Shown here: one piece after another, positions 44,731 to 54,333 of the stretch | Layout: each line of letters opens with the position of its first letter | Position numbering within the stretch: position 1 is the first letter of the stretch | Assembly: GCF_001659985.1 (NCBI RefSeq) | Contig: NZ_LYCS01000005.1 | Span: 37,505-101,504 of the forward strand | Reading direction: 5' to 3' | DNA: 64,000 bases | Source: Oceanobacillus sp. Castelsardo | Lineage (GTDB): Bacteria > Bacillota > Bacilli > Bacillales > Amphibacillaceae | Notes under the pieces: generated by a model | The model's database searches: none | What the model saw: the letters and a program-made list of their open reading frames with translations, nothing else | Told to the model about the DNA's origin: nothing | Program-made: the position numbers and the translations under genes

Positions 44731-45029
44731 TAATTATTTAAATTTCGTATATTCAGCATCCGAGGATAGATCTTTTGCCCCGGTCTTCCTTTTTAAAACA
44801 GGGGCGCTTCATTTCAGCAAGGAGCTATGAATCATTTTGGGACGCAGGACTGTCCCTCCGGCTCCCCAGATTCAAAAAAATTTATATCGACATTTTTTTC
44901 AAACACAGGTATAATTTAGTAGGACATTCTTCCTAATAATCAAATATTTTGAATTACGATATATGTCCTTACGAATATAATGGGAGTAGTGTTTGTAACT
45001 TTATTCCTAAAAGAAAGGAGTATTTGTAG
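44731..45029. other. Intergenic region upstream of the SPFH module
   Basis: About 300 bases separate the divergent riboswitch promoter from the SPFH gene. Contains a REP-like copy at 44838-44866. A TTCGTAT/ATACGAA-like pair and AT-rich tracts precede the SPFH gene. No gene seen. Confidence 0.45.
44838..44866. repeat. REP-like element
   Basis: TTGGGACGCAGGACTGTCCC followed by TCCGGCTCC. Confidence 0.75.
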
Positions 45030-46181
45030 ATGGCAATGTTAGATAGAATCAAGTATGATGGCGAATCCAATGGTAAGTCCTGGTTAGTACATAAATATCC
45101 TTCTGAACAATTTGTTTTAGGCTCACAGCTGATTGTTAATCAAAGTCAAGAGGCCTTATTTTTTAAAGGCGGACAGGCATTAGACTTATTTGGTCCAGGA
45201 ACACATACGTTATCTAGTGGGAATATCCCTATCCTTCATAAGCTTGTAAATCTTCCATTTGGTGGTAAAACACCTTTCAGTGCTGAGATATATTACATAA
45301 ATATGACCTCTAGGCTTGATATGAAATGGGGCACATCGGTTCCTTTTCAAGTGAAAGATCCTTTGTATCAAATCATTCTCGGGGTACGAGCATTCGGACA
45401 GTATGGGGTAACAATCACGGATTCCAGACTATTTATTACGAAGATTATTGGAGCAGTGAATGGTGGAAATGTTTCTGAATATCAAGTTATTCGTTCCTAT
45501 TTTAATGGCTTAATTAATGCGAAAATTAAAGAAATTGTAGCTTCCTATATTTTACATAAAAATATATCGCTATTGGATATTACAACCTATCTTGGTGAAT
45601 TATCAGAAGTCTGTCAAAATGCAATAAATGAAGAGTTCAATCGATTCGGAGTGGGAATTGTTAATTTCTTTGTAGAATCTATCAACTTTCCAAATGATGA
45701 TATCGAAAAATTAAAAGATGCATTAGCACGGAAATCGGAGCTAAATGTATTAGGCGAAGATTATTATCGTCAGCGTTCCTTTGATGTATTTGATAAGCTA
45801 GCAGCAAACGAAGGAAACTCAGGATTAGCTGAAGCTGGGATTGGCTTAGGAATGGGGCTAGGAGCAGCACCATTTGCCGGACAAGCTTTTTCCAATATGG
45901 CGGGAAATATCAATACAGCTCCCCCAGAAAATAAATCCGAAACGACAAAATCCTGCTCCAAATGTAACACCCTGAATTCTACTAGTTCTATGTTTTGTAC
46001 CAATTGTGGCGAATCATTGCAGGTTATAAACAAATGCCATGCTTGTGATCATGAAATACCTGAGGGATCAAAATTTTGTGGACACTGTGGGCAACCTCAA
46101 GGGGTTAAAAAATGTAGTAATTGCGGCCATCAAAATAAGGCAACGAATGCATTTTGTGAAGAATGTGGGAATAAATGCTGA
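45030..46181 (+). CDS. SPFH-domain protein with C-terminal zinc ribbons (YdjI-like)
   Basis: 383 residues. The N-terminal 260 residues match the SPFH/virion-core-like group of Bacillus YdjI (DRIKYDGESNGKSWLVHKYPS, GPGTHTLSSGNIPILHKLVN, FVESINFPNDDIEKLKDALA). The C-terminus holds three or more zinc ribbon knuckles: CSKC...CTNC, CHAC...CGHC, CSNC...CEEC. YdjI relatives scaffold membrane stress proteins with PspA; no pspA is present here. RBS: AAAGGAG. First gene of a four-gene plus-strand set. Likely a membrane-associated scaffold. Confidence 0.85.
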   Translation: MAMLDRIKYDGESNGKSWLVHKYPSEQFVLGSQLIVNQSQEALFFKGGQALDLFGPGTHTLSSGNIPILHKLVNLPFGGKTPFSAEIYYINMTSRLDMKWGTSVPFQVKDPLYQIILGVRAFGQYGVTITDSRLFITKIIGAVNGGNVSEYQVIRSYFNGLINAKIKEIVASYILHKNISLLDITTYLGELSEVCQNAINEEFNRFGVGIVNFFVESINFPNDDIEKLKDALARKSELNVLGEDYYRQRSFDVFDKLAANEGNSGLAEAGIGLGMGLGAAPFAGQAFSNMAGNINTAPPENKSETTKSCSKCNTLNSTSSMFCTNCGESLQVINKCHACDHEIPEGSKFCGHCGQPQGVKKCSNCGHQNKATNAFCEECGNKC

Positions 46182-46199
46182 TTGGAGTGGAGATGAATC

Positions 46200-46787
46200 A
46201 TGGGTAATACCACTGTAACAATAGCCGAATGCCCACAATGTGGTGCAGGGGTGAAATTAAATAGTAATACATGTGAATTCTGCGGTTCAGAGTATCTTAT
46301 TCAAACATTTAGTGGATTAGATGGATTTGATAAAAAGGGTATCGATAAGTACATTGCCAATTATCGAAAACTCGTTAAAGAGGATCCAGATAATCCCGAG
46401 CTAAATGGAGCAATCGGGATATGTTATTTAAAACTCGGTCTATATGATTTTGCAAGTAAATACTTTGATAAAGCTATAGAGGATATGATAGAGAATAGTG
46501 ATTACTACTATTATAACGCGATTAGCAAATTAAAAGGTAAACGCCCATTCTTAGTCCCACTAACTACCATTAGGAAGGTTGAAGAATTGTTAGATGCTGC
46601 CATCAGCCTTCAGCCCGGGTCTGGAAAATATTATTATACTCACGCACTAATAAAATATGATTACTATTATCAGAAAAGGTTAAATACAAGTCCTAATTAT
46701 CAAGAACTTCTTGAGGAAGCAGAAAACTATCAATTGAATGACGCTGATAAAAAAGCAGTGGATGACTTGTTAAAAATATCACTTTAA
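46200..46787 (+). CDS. Zinc-ribbon plus TPR-like protein
   Basis: 195 residues. An N-terminal zinc ribbon (CPQC...CEFC, residues 11-30) is followed by helices with TPR character (DPDNPELNGAIGICYLKLGLYDFASKYFDKAI, residues about 60-95). It lacks a membrane segment. Eighteen bases after the SPFH gene, so in the same operon. The zinc ribbon matches the SPFH protein's tail, suggesting shared interaction modes. Function unknown. Confidence 0.75.
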   Translation: MGNTTVTIAECPQCGAGVKLNSNTCEFCGSEYLIQTFSGLDGFDKKGIDKYIANYRKLVKEDPDNPELNGAIGICYLKLGLYDFASKYFDKAIEDMIENSDYYYYNAISKLKGKRPFLVPLTTIRKVEELLDAAISLQPGSGKYYYTHALIKYDYYYQKRLNTSPNYQELLEEAENYQLNDADKKAVDDLLKISL

Positions 46788-46829
46788 AAACGACAACCAT
46801 TATGGATTAATTTAGGGAGGTAAATAGTT

Positions 46830-47603
46830 TTGGTAGATCGTAAGCTTGTAAAAAACTATTTTGAAAGACATTTTTCAATTAAAGCACTTATTGTAGCAAT
46901 TATAGGATTATTATTAATTTCTTCCGTACCAACGTTTGGTATTATTTTATTATTAGCGGGTGGTGGGTGGCTTGCATTCACCTTCTTTTTGAAAACTCCA
47001 GCTACAGACGAACAAGTAGACCAGTTAATTTCTCAAGAGTTAGAGGAACTGAAGAAAAAAGGACTTCATAAAATTGGGTTAATTGAAGAAGAGGTTAGTT
47101 TAATTGAACCAATCGTCGTTCATGGTCCATACCCTCATTTTTTAAATCAAGATACTAAATTCTACTATAAAAAAGGGAAAGATAGTGAAATAAGAGCATC
47201 TGTAATCAAGGGTGTTGTATTCTTTTTCAGTGAAAATCAAGTGTACTCTTACACTTGTGTTATTGATCTTCTTACAGGAAATCACTTCGTGGAAACAACA
47301 GACGAATATTTCTATAGAGATGTTGTATCTGTAGCAACTAGATCAGAAAGAATCAAACTAGAACCAAATAATAAAGCATTATTAGGTGGAAGATCGTTAT
47401 TCGGTAAGGCAAAAGTAACGGATAACAATCTAGAAAGAGATGTAGAATCATTTACATTAACAACGTCTGGTGGAACATCTATTAATGCCTATATTCGCGA
47501 TAATACCGTTATGAATGAGCAAAAAGGTAATATGGATGTAACGGATACAGAAGAAAAAATTAAAGCAATGCGCAATCTGTTACGTGAGAAAAAAGCGGTT
47601 TAA
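46830..47603 (+). CDS. Membrane protein of the SPFH module
   Basis: 257 residues, TTG start with GGGAGG 9 nt upstream. Two adjacent hydrophobic segments (about 14-32 and 34-52) form a membrane hairpin near the N-terminus. The remaining 200 residues are soluble and mixed alpha/beta (LIEPIVVHGPYPHFLNQDTKFYYKKGKD...). Size and place recall YdjH of the Bacillus ydjGHI group, but I cannot confirm homology. Confidence 0.7.
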   Translation: MVDRKLVKNYFERHFSIKALIVAIIGLLLISSVPTFGIILLLAGGGWLAFTFFLKTPATDEQVDQLISQELEELKKKGLHKIGLIEEEVSLIEPIVVHGPYPHFLNQDTKFYYKKGKDSEIRASVIKGVVFFFSENQVYSYTCVIDLLTGNHFVETTDEYFYRDVVSVATRSERIKLEPNNKALLGGRSLFGKAKVTDNNLERDVESFTLTTSGGTSINAYIRDNTVMNEQKGNMDVTDTEEKIKAMRNLLREKKAV

Positions 47604-47671
47604 TACGATTAAGATAGCTGCCCTTCTATTTATAGAGGGGCAATTTTATTAAGAAGGAGACTTGGAAAGGG

Positions 47672-48295
47672 ATGCTGGATAAAGATTTAAATGAATCAAG
47701 CTATAAACTAGAAGATTATTATTACGATGATACTATCCCAAAGAAAAAGAAATCTAGCTTTATTATCTATCTAGCTCCATTTGTAATACTGGCAATTGGA
47801 GTATTCTACTATTTTGACGTTTTTGCTTTCTTATGGGATACACCTTTAGGTAAAGTCCTCTCCAATATCGTAGTTATATCTATATTATTTATTTCCTTTG
47901 TTGTATCCCTATTTTTTGTTGGGAAACATATACAGGAAAGCCGACCAGATGTTAATCCTGTTTCTATACTTAAAGGAAAGCAAGCATATTATATCGTACT
48001 TGAAATAGCTAGTGCTTTAGAACTTTTAATGGATAAAGAAGAAAATGCGCAACTAAAACCTTTAGTAGAAAAAGTGAAGCGTTTAGAAGAAAGATTAAAA
48101 ATTGAAACGGATTTTGGATATGGAAATAGATCTGTCATTCACTTGGAAAATGACATTAGTACTTATTTAATCAATATAAAAAAACAGCTCTCGAATTTAG
48201 AAGCAAGTGACGCGGTTTCAATTTCCGAAATAGAAAATCATGTTTTGAAAATTAATGAGTTACTCCATAGAAGAACGGAATTAAAAAGAAGGTAA
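47672..48295 (+). CDS. Two-helix membrane protein with C-terminal coiled coil
   Basis: 207 residues. A tyrosine/acid-rich N-terminus (YKLEDYYYDDTIPKKKK), two membrane helices (about 28-48 and 60-88), and a helical tail (about 110-205) with heptad-like Leu/Ile. Last gene of the module. Unrecognised; the tail faintly recalls proteins found beside toxic-anion-resistance genes. Function unknown. Confidence 0.65.
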   Translation: MLDKDLNESSYKLEDYYYDDTIPKKKKSSFIIYLAPFVILAIGVFYYFDVFAFLWDTPLGKVLSNIVVISILFISFVVSLFFVGKHIQESRPDVNPVSILKGKQAYYIVLEIASALELLMDKEENAQLKPLVEKVKRLEERLKIETDFGYGNRSVIHLENDISTYLINIKKQLSNLEASDAVSISEIENHVLKINELLHRRTELKRR

Positions 48296-48330
48296 TCAAT
48301 TAGTTTTTGGAGGTCATGGAGCTGTGTATT

Positions 48331-48360
48331 TGAGACGCGGGACCTGTCCCTCTGGCTCCA
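48331..48360. repeat. REP-like element
   Basis: TGAGACGCGGGACCTGTCCC followed by TCTGGCTCCA, between the SPFH module and the DinB gene. Confidence 0.75.
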
Positions 48361-48427
48361 TATGCGTAGACTTATATCAGAAAATTCGATATATTAGGTG
48401 TGAGTAACTTTATTAGGAGGTCATTAA

Positions 48428-48889
48428 ATGAGCGAACTAGTTAAAGGTCAATTTGCGAGAACAAGAAAGGCTTTATCGCAAACGTTAGAAGGTGTTTCAC
48501 CTGAAGTTTTGGAGAGCGTTCCAACAGGATTCAATAACAACATTCATTGGCAAGTGGGTCATATCCTAGTTGTAACTGAGCACTTCTTCTTCAAAGGTCA
48601 AGAAAAGCTTCCAGCAAATTATAGTAAAATTTTTGGCCCTGGTACAAAACCAGCTGACTGGGCAGGCGATATTCCTAAGGTAGAAACATTGGTCGAACAA
48701 TTAAACGAGCAACTTGTACGAGTTAAAGAGATTCCTAGCGAAGCATTCAATCAAAAACTACCAAAAAGATTCCTGGGTAATGAGACATATGGAGAATTAG
48801 CTGCAACAGGGGCTTTCCATGAAGCGATGCATTTAGGTCAAATACAATCACTTAAGCGAATGATTGAAGCTACTCAAGTAATAAAATAA
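48428..48889 (+). CDS. DinB-family protein
   Basis: 153 residues, four-helix bundle. The three metal-ligand histidines of the DinB fold are visible: H in NIHWQVGHIL (near residue 38) and two near the end in HEAMHLGQI (about 131-136). RBS: AGGAGGTC. Followed within 43 bases by another DinB-fold gene. The family includes thiol S-transferases; the substrate is unknown. Confidence 0.82.
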   Translation: MSELVKGQFARTRKALSQTLEGVSPEVLESVPTGFNNNIHWQVGHILVVTEHFFFKGQEKLPANYSKIFGPGTKPADWAGDIPKVETLVEQLNEQLVRVKEIPSEAFNQKLPKRFLGNETYGELAATGAFHEAMHLGQIQSLKRMIEATQVIK

Positions 48890-48931
48890 TGTATTGAATT
48901 GAATTAAAGGTTAGGGAAAAGGGGATTGAAA

Positions 48932-49441
48932 ATGGATGTAAGATACCCAATTGGCAAATTACAAGTACCCGAAAAGGTAACATTTGAAAATATTCAAGAA
49001 TGGTTAAAGCAAATTGAAACTTACACGATTCGATTAGGAGAAACTGTCGACTCTTTAAGTGATGAGGAATTAAGCAAAACTTATCGTGATGGCAGCTGGA
49101 CGGTTCGCGGGCTTGTTCATCATATTGCTGATTCACAGTTGAACATGTATCAACGTTTGAAGCTGGCTTTAACAGATGATAATCCAACCGTACCAGCTTT
49201 TGATGAAGAAAAGTGGGCCATTCAACCGGATACGAATCTTCCCGTAGAATGTTCTATAAAAATGTTGGAAGGAATAAATAAACGCATCGTATCTTTGGGC
49301 CATAGTTTAACCAAAGAGCAATTAGACCGAACTTTTGTTCATCAGATAAATGGTAAAATAACAGTGGCAACTAAGGTAGCGAAATTGGCTTGGCATGAAG
49401 AGCATCACTTGGCCCATATAAAAATCGCATTGTCAAAGTAG
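48932..49441 (+). CDS. bstA: DinB-fold putative thiol transferase (BstA/YfiT-like)
   Basis: 169 residues. The N-terminal DVRYPIGKLQVPEK is characteristic of the YfiT group. Histidines lie in VRGLVHHIADSQLNMYQRLK and near the end in WHEEHHLAHI. Family members conjugate bacillithiol to electrophiles. ATG 48932 is preferred to the TTG 6 bases upstream because GGGG lies 7 nt before it. Probably cotranscribed with the preceding DinB gene, giving a small detoxification unit. Confidence 0.83.
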   Translation: MDVRYPIGKLQVPEKVTFENIQEWLKQIETYTIRLGETVDSLSDEELSKTYRDGSWTVRGLVHHIADSQLNMYQRLKLALTDDNPTVPAFDEEKWAIQPDTNLPVECSIKMLEGINKRIVSLGHSLTKEQLDRTFVHQINGKITVATKVAKLAWHEEHHLAHIKIALSK

Positions 49442-49560
49442 CATCTTATTTTAGGATTGGTTTAGCTAATGCACACTGCATGGCATTACTAAAGTTACAA
49501 GTCTATTAACGCCCTTAACCTTGCAATGCAACAACATTAACAAAATGGAAGTTCTAGATT

Positions 49561-49599
49561 AAAAGGCTGTTATTACTGTAACTTACAGTAATAACAGCC
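49561..49599 (-). terminator. Terminator of the ribose operon
   Basis: Perfect 17-bp arms GGCTGTTATTACTGTAA and complement around a single central base, followed on the minus strand by TTTT. About 40 bases past the rbsB stop. Confidence 0.88.
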
Positions 49600-49609
49600 C
49601 CCAATAAAG

Positions 49610-49637
49610 TGGGACGAGGAACCTGTCCCCCAGGCTC
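49610..49637. repeat. REP-like element abutting the rbsB stop
   Basis: TGGGACGAGGAACCTGTCCC followed by CCAGGCTC, ending on the last base of the rbsB stop codon. Confidence 0.75.
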
Positions 49638-50545
49638 TATTTTGTCTTCAATTCCAATGGTACTTTGATTACTTCTTCTATTTCTTCGCCGTTAAGCACT
49701 TTTTCTACTGTGGAAACTGCTTCTTGTCCCATGAGGTCTGGTTGTTGGGCAATCGTTGCAGTAAGTTCACCAGCCTCAACGGAAGCAATTGCATCTTCTA
49801 CTCCATCAAAACCGATAACAACGATATCTTTACCAGCCGCTTTAATGGCTTCTAACGCACCAAGCGCCATCTCATCATTATGTGCAAATACCGCTTGAAT
49901 GTCGCCATTTCCTTGCAGCGTGTTTTCCATTACGGTTAATCCTTTTGTACGGTCAAAGTCAGCTGGTTGACTTGCGACAATGTCAAGCTGTTCATCCGCA
50001 ATATTATGGAATCCTTCTCCACGTTCTCTCGTTGCAGATGCACCTGCAATCCCTTCAATTTCCGCTACTTTTGCATTTTCACCAAGATGTTCTAAAATAA
50101 AATCAGCTGCCATTTCTCCACCGGCCACGTTGTCTGAAGTGATGAGCGTTTCTACCTCCCCTTTATCCGCAGAACGGTCAATCGTAATAACAGGAATACC
50201 TGCATTATTTGCTGATTGAACGGCAGAAGATACTGCTGCAGAATCGGTTGGATTCACTAAGAGAACATCCACGTTTTGTTGAATTAAATCTTCAATCCCA
50301 CTAATTTCTGTTGCTGCGTCGTCCTGTGCATTAACAACGATAATTTCATATCCTTTTGCTTCCGCATCCGCAACAATCGCATCACGAAGCGAAACAAAGA
50401 ATGGGTTATTCAACGTAGAAATACTTAAGCCAATTTTTACATTTCCATCATCACCGGAACTGTCCTTAACAAATGGACTTTCCATCGAACACGCTGATAA
50501 AAAGACCATCATCAAGACCATTGCGATTGTGATTATCTTCTTCAT
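49637..50545 (-). CDS. rbsB: Ribose ABC transporter substrate-binding lipoprotein
   Basis: About 302 residues with a signal peptide and lipobox LSAC. RbsB signatures: IGLSISTLNNPFFVSLRDAI, VNAQDDAATEISGIEDLIQQNVD, FAHNDEMALGALEAI and VVIGFDGVEDA. ATG 50545 has AGAGG at good spacing; a GTG three codons upstream is inside the RBS. Last gene of rbsRKDACB. Delivers ribose to RbsC/RbsA. Confidence 0.94.
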   Translation of the reverse strand: MKKIITIAMVLMMVFLSACSMESPFVKDSSGDDGNVKIGLSISTLNNPFFVSLRDAIVADAEAKGYEIIVVNAQDDAATEISGIEDLIQQNVDVLLVNPTDSAAVSSAVQSANNAGIPVITIDRSADKGEVETLITSDNVAGGEMAADFILEHLGENAKVAEIEGIAGASATRERGEGFHNIADEQLDIVASQPADFDRTKGLTVMENTLQGNGDIQAVFAHNDEMALGALEAIKAAGKDIVVIGFDGVEDAIASVEAGELTATIAQQPDLMGQEAVSTVEKVLNGEEIEEVIKVPLELKTK

Positions 50546-50557
50546 CTTTTTCACCTC

Positions 50558-51496
50558 TTATGATTTCTTTCTGTCTAGTAATACCGCAATTAAAATAACG
50601 ACACCTTTTACTACTTGTTGATAGAAGGATGAAATACCAAGTAAGTTCATCGCATTATTTAAAATACCGATAATTAAAACCCCGATAAATGTACCAGCAA
50701 TTCGTCCTTTACCGCCCGCAAGACTTGTTCCACCAATAACGACTGCAGCAATGGCATCCATTTCATATGCTTGACCTGCAGTTGGCTGGGCAGAGTTCAA
50801 ACGAGAAGTAAGAATCATCCCAGCCAACCCTGCCATCATCCCACTGATGGAATAAATCATTACTTTCACTCGATCCACTTTAATACCAGATATAAGTGCT
50901 GCTTTTTCATTTCCACCTAGTGCATACGTTTTACGCCCGAATGCCATTTTATGAAGCATAAACCATAAAATAATAAATGCAAGAATCATCGTTACTGCTG
51001 GAACAGGAATACCTAGAAAATAACCTTTACCGAATAATTGAAAGGCATACGAATCCCCAAGTCCAGTAATTGGTTTACCTCCTGTATAAACAAGAGTTAG
51101 TCCTCGGAAAATCGTCATCGTTGCAAGGGTTACAATAAATGGAGCCAATTTCCCTTTTGCGATTAACAAACCATTAAGTGCTCCAAATACTGCCCCAAGT
51201 ATTGTACCAATAATAATAGCAAGGATCGGGTCTACTCCGGCAACCATCATTCCCGCTGAAAGAGCACTTGTTAGAGCAAGAATCGACCCAACGGATAAGT
51301 CAATTCCACCTGTTAAAATAACAAAAGTCATCCCAAACGCAATCAGCCCATTAATAGATATTTGGCGCAATAGATTCATAATATTGGCTGGATCTATAAA
51401 CGATGGATTTAATATCGTAACAACTACGATTAGCGCGACTAGCGCCAATAGAGGAATAAATTTATTCCAAATCGTTGATAGCTTTGATGTTTTCAC
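50558..51496 (-). CDS. rbsC: Ribose ABC transporter permease
   Basis: About 312 residues, 8-10 membrane segments. Family motif FVILTGGIDLSVGSILALTSALSAG is near residue 60 and ALGGNEKAALISGI near 195. A GTG start at 51496 follows AGGAGGTAATTAAA, which lies in the end of rbsA; an ORF start at 51517 has no RBS. Single permease that pairs with itself and RbsA. Confidence 0.94.
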   Translation of the reverse strand: MKTSKLSTIWNKFIPLLALVALIVVVTILNPSFIDPANIMNLLRQISINGLIAFGMTFVILTGGIDLSVGSILALTSALSAGMMVAGVDPILAIIIGTILGAVFGALNGLLIAKGKLAPFIVTLATMTIFRGLTLVYTGGKPITGLGDSYAFQLFGKGYFLGIPVPAVTMILAFIILWFMLHKMAFGRKTYALGGNEKAALISGIKVDRVKVMIYSISGMMAGLAGMILTSRLNSAQPTAGQAYEMDAIAAVVIGGTSLAGGKGRIAGTFIGVLIIGILNNAMNLLGISSFYQQVVKGVVILIAVLLDRKKS

Positions 51497-51497
51497 T

Positions 51498-52979
51498 TTA
51501 ATTACCTCCTGTAGCAAACGTCATAATTTTTTCCTGTGTAGCTTCTTCTTTAGACAATTCACCAGAGATTTTTCCCTCATGAATGACTAAAATTCGATCA
51601 CTCATTCCTAATACTTCTGGAAGATCTGAGGAAACCATGATGATTGCGAGACCTCTTTCAGTTAATTCATTCATCAGATTATAAATTTCACGCTTCGCAC
51701 CAACATCAATTCCCCTAGTAGGCTCGTCCATTATTAAAACCTTAGGCGACGTACCTACCCACTTTGCAATAACGACCTTTTGCTGATTCCCCCCTGATAG
51801 ATTGCCAGCTTTTGTTTCATGAGACGCTGTTTTCACTTTTAGCCGCTCAACCATCATGTTTACAAACTGTTTCTCATCCTTTTCTTTCACAACTCCATTT
51901 GGGGCAAAACTCTCTAAATTCGTTAAGGCAATATTTTCACGTATCGAAAAATCGAGAACTAATCCCTCATCTTTTCTATCCTCCGTAATGAAAGCTAAAC
52001 CTTGTTTTGCTGCACTTGAAGGATTTTTAATTGAAATGGGCTTTCCATTCATAATTATTTCTCCACGATCGTAAGGGTCAATTCCAAATAATGCACGCAT
52101 AATTTCTGTTCGTCCAGCTCCCATTAAACCAGATACCCCTAATATTTCTCCTTCCTTTATGGAAAAATGGATATCTTCAAAAACACCTGCTCTTGTTAAT
52201 CCTTTCACTTCCATTACGGTTTCCCCATATTTAGGATTTCGTTCTGGGTATCTATCTTCTAACTCACGCCCAACCATTTGTTTTACAATCTCGTCAAAAG
52301 AAGTATCCTTAATGAAAGAAGTTGCCACAGACACACCATCACGCATGACTGTAATGCGATCACACATCTCAAAGTTTTCTTCCATTCGGTGCGAGATATA
52401 GACAAGGGAAACACCAGTTGCCGTAAGCTCCTTCATAATTTTGAACAACATTCTAATTTCTCTATCCGTTAAGGCAGCGGTAGGCTCATCCATAATAATG
52501 ACCTCCGCATCAAGCATGAGTGCTTTTGCTATTTCTATCATTTGTTGCTCACCGACCGAACATTTTCCAGCTTCCTTATTTAAGGGAATGGAAATATTCA
52601 ACCGTTTGAAAACATCATCTGCTAACGTTTTCATTTCCTTCTCTTTTAAAACACCTAGTGCATTTCGTTTCTCTTTTCCAATAAATAAATTTTCTAAAAC
52701 AGTCATTTGTGGCCAAATATTTAACTCTTGTCGAATAAAGGCGAGTCCAGCTTCTTCTGCTTGTTTAGAATCGCTAAACTTAGTTTCCTTCCCATCAATC
52801 GTAATCTTTCCTTGATCCTGATGGAAAAGCCCCGTTAAAATATTCATTAACGTTGACTTTCCCGCACCATTTTCGCCCATTAGTGCATGGATTTCCCCAG
52901 GCTCTAATTCAAAATTTACTCCCTCAAGAACCTTGTTCGCACCAAAGGCCTTGTGAATATTTTCCATCAAAATTTGCAT
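51498..52979 (-). CDS. rbsA: Ribose ABC transporter ATPase (double cassette)
   Basis: 493 residues with two ABC cassettes. The first has Walker A GENGAGKST (near residue 34), signature SVGEQQM and Walker B VIIMDEPTAALTD. The second has a degenerate P-loop (VSGLMGAGRTEIM), signature LSGGNQQKV and VLIMDEPTRGID. This is normal for RbsA. ATG 52979 has GAGGG 8 nt upstream. Confidence 0.95.
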   Translation of the reverse strand: MQILMENIHKAFGANKVLEGVNFELEPGEIHALMGENGAGKSTLMNILTGLFHQDQGKITIDGKETKFSDSKQAEEAGLAFIRQELNIWPQMTVLENLFIGKEKRNALGVLKEKEMKTLADDVFKRLNISIPLNKEAGKCSVGEQQMIEIAKALMLDAEVIIMDEPTAALTDREIRMLFKIMKELTATGVSLVYISHRMEENFEMCDRITVMRDGVSVATSFIKDTSFDEIVKQMVGRELEDRYPERNPKYGETVMEVKGLTRAGVFEDIHFSIKEGEILGVSGLMGAGRTEIMRALFGIDPYDRGEIIMNGKPISIKNPSSAAKQGLAFITEDRKDEGLVLDFSIRENIALTNLESFAPNGVVKEKDEKQFVNMMVERLKVKTASHETKAGNLSGGNQQKVVIAKWVGTSPKVLIMDEPTRGIDVGAKREIYNLMNELTERGLAIIMVSSDLPEVLGMSDRILVIHEGKISGELSKEEATQEKIMTFATGGN

Positions 52980-53058
52980 ATGGTTCACCCTCTTTTTAGT
53001 AAACTCGGCATTCAGTATGCGTTATAAAACGCTTCGTTGCACTTATTTCTTGAATCTG

Positions 53059-53451
53059 CTAGAAAAAGACACCAGCTTGTAAGATACAATTCGAATAAGC
53101 AGTCGTTTCTCCTGTTCGAATGATAGCCTTCGCATTTGCTGTCATTTGTTTAAACTGCTCATGTGTTACATAGTCTAGTTCCCAATCAGAATGCATTTTC
53201 ATAAATTCATGTTGCTTGGGATTAGCCTCTATTATTTCTTCCGCGATGGTGACCTTTTCAATAACCATGTCATTGGCGACAGCTTTCACCACTTCTTGAA
53301 AAGATGGGGTGCCAGGTATTAATGCGACATCTATTTTTAACACCCCATCAGGAACGGGTAGTCCCGCATCGCCAATAACGATCGTATCGGTATGACCTAA
53401 ATCTGCTAATACTTTTGCTATATGACTATTTAAAATTCCATGCTTTTTCAT
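53059..53451 (-). CDS. rbsD: D-ribose pyranase
   Basis: Converts beta-pyranose to furanose forms of ribose so RbsK can act. 130 residues, full length. Catalytic histidine in [20 protein letters not shown] near residue 20; C-terminal [16 protein letters not shown] conserved. Two bases after rbsK. Confidence 0.95.
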   Translation of the reverse strand: MKKHGILNSHIAKVLADLGHTDTIVIGDAGLPVPDGVLKIDVALIPGTPSFQEVVKAVANDMVIEKVTIAEEIIEANPKQHEFMKMHSDWELDYVTHEQFKQMTANAKAIIRTGETTAYSNCILQAGVFF

Positions 53452-53453
53452 GG

Positions 53454-54332
53454 TTAAAAGTTTCCTTCCACTTCTTCTCTAGTCGGCATACCGCCTTGTG
53501 CTCCAAACTTCGTAATTGAAATGGATGCTGCACGATTCGCAAATCTTAGTGCCTCATTTATTGCTTTCCCTTCTGCAACGGCAACTGCAAAAGCTGCATT
53601 AAAGGTATCCCCAGCTCCCGTTGTATCTACTGGTTCTACAACATAGGACGGAACAATTTCTTCACTTACTCCATTAAAATAACGAACCCCATTTTTTCCT
53701 TCTGTAATGAATAACTTATTGGGATAACGAGAGAGTACTTCAGAACGAATTTCTTCACCGAACATAACGGTAAACTCATGCTCATTCGGTGTAAGATACG
53801 TTGCAGATTCAATGACCTTGTCACTTATCTTCCGTGCAGGCGCCGGATTCAGTAACCATTTTTTATTAAATCGTTTGCAAAAGTCAGCAATGTATTCGAC
53901 CGTTTCCTCTGGAATTTCTTGTTGAACCATAATCATATCCGCTTCCCGCATGGTTGAAACAGCTTTCTCTAAATATGTTGGGATCACCTCATCATTTGCA
54001 CCTTTCACAAAAATAATACTGTTATCTCCTTCAGCGAGCGTGATATGTGCTGTACCAGAAGCTAAATGTGGAACGGGTTCCACATAGTTTACAGAAACAC
54101 CATTTTCTTTTAAATTCTCAACAATCTCCTTACCAAATGCATCCTCTCCAACACGTCCAATCAAGGATACAGTAGCACCTAGTCTTGCTGCTGCCACTGC
54201 TTGATTGGCTCCTTTCCCTCCTGGAACCGTTTGAAACGATTCTCCGATTAACGTTTCTCCAGCTTTTGGCCTTTTGTCAGCCGTCACGACTAAATCCATG
54301 GAGGCACTTCCTACTACTACAATTTTTACCAT
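53454..54332 (-). CDS. rbsK: Ribokinase
   Basis: Phosphorylates D-ribose to ribose 5-phosphate. 292 residues, PfkB family. Substrate motif [18 protein letters not shown] near residue 38, anion-hole/catalytic motif [14 protein letters not shown] near 238 with the catalytic aspartate. Start one base after the rbsR stop. Central enzyme of the operon. Confidence 0.95.
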   Translation of the reverse strand: MVKIVVVGSASMDLVVTADKRPKAGETLIGESFQTVPGGKGANQAVAAARLGATVSLIGRVGEDAFGKEIVENLKENGVSVNYVEPVPHLASGTAHITLAEGDNSIIFVKGANDEVIPTYLEKAVSTMREADMIMVQQEIPEETVEYIADFCKRFNKKWLLNPAPARKISDKVIESATYLTPNEHEFTVMFGEEIRSEVLSRYPNKLFITEGKNGVRYFNGVSEEIVPSYVVEPVDTTGAGDTFNAAFAVAVAEGKAINEALRFANRAASISITKFGAQGGMPTREEVEGNF

Positions 54333-54333
54333 C

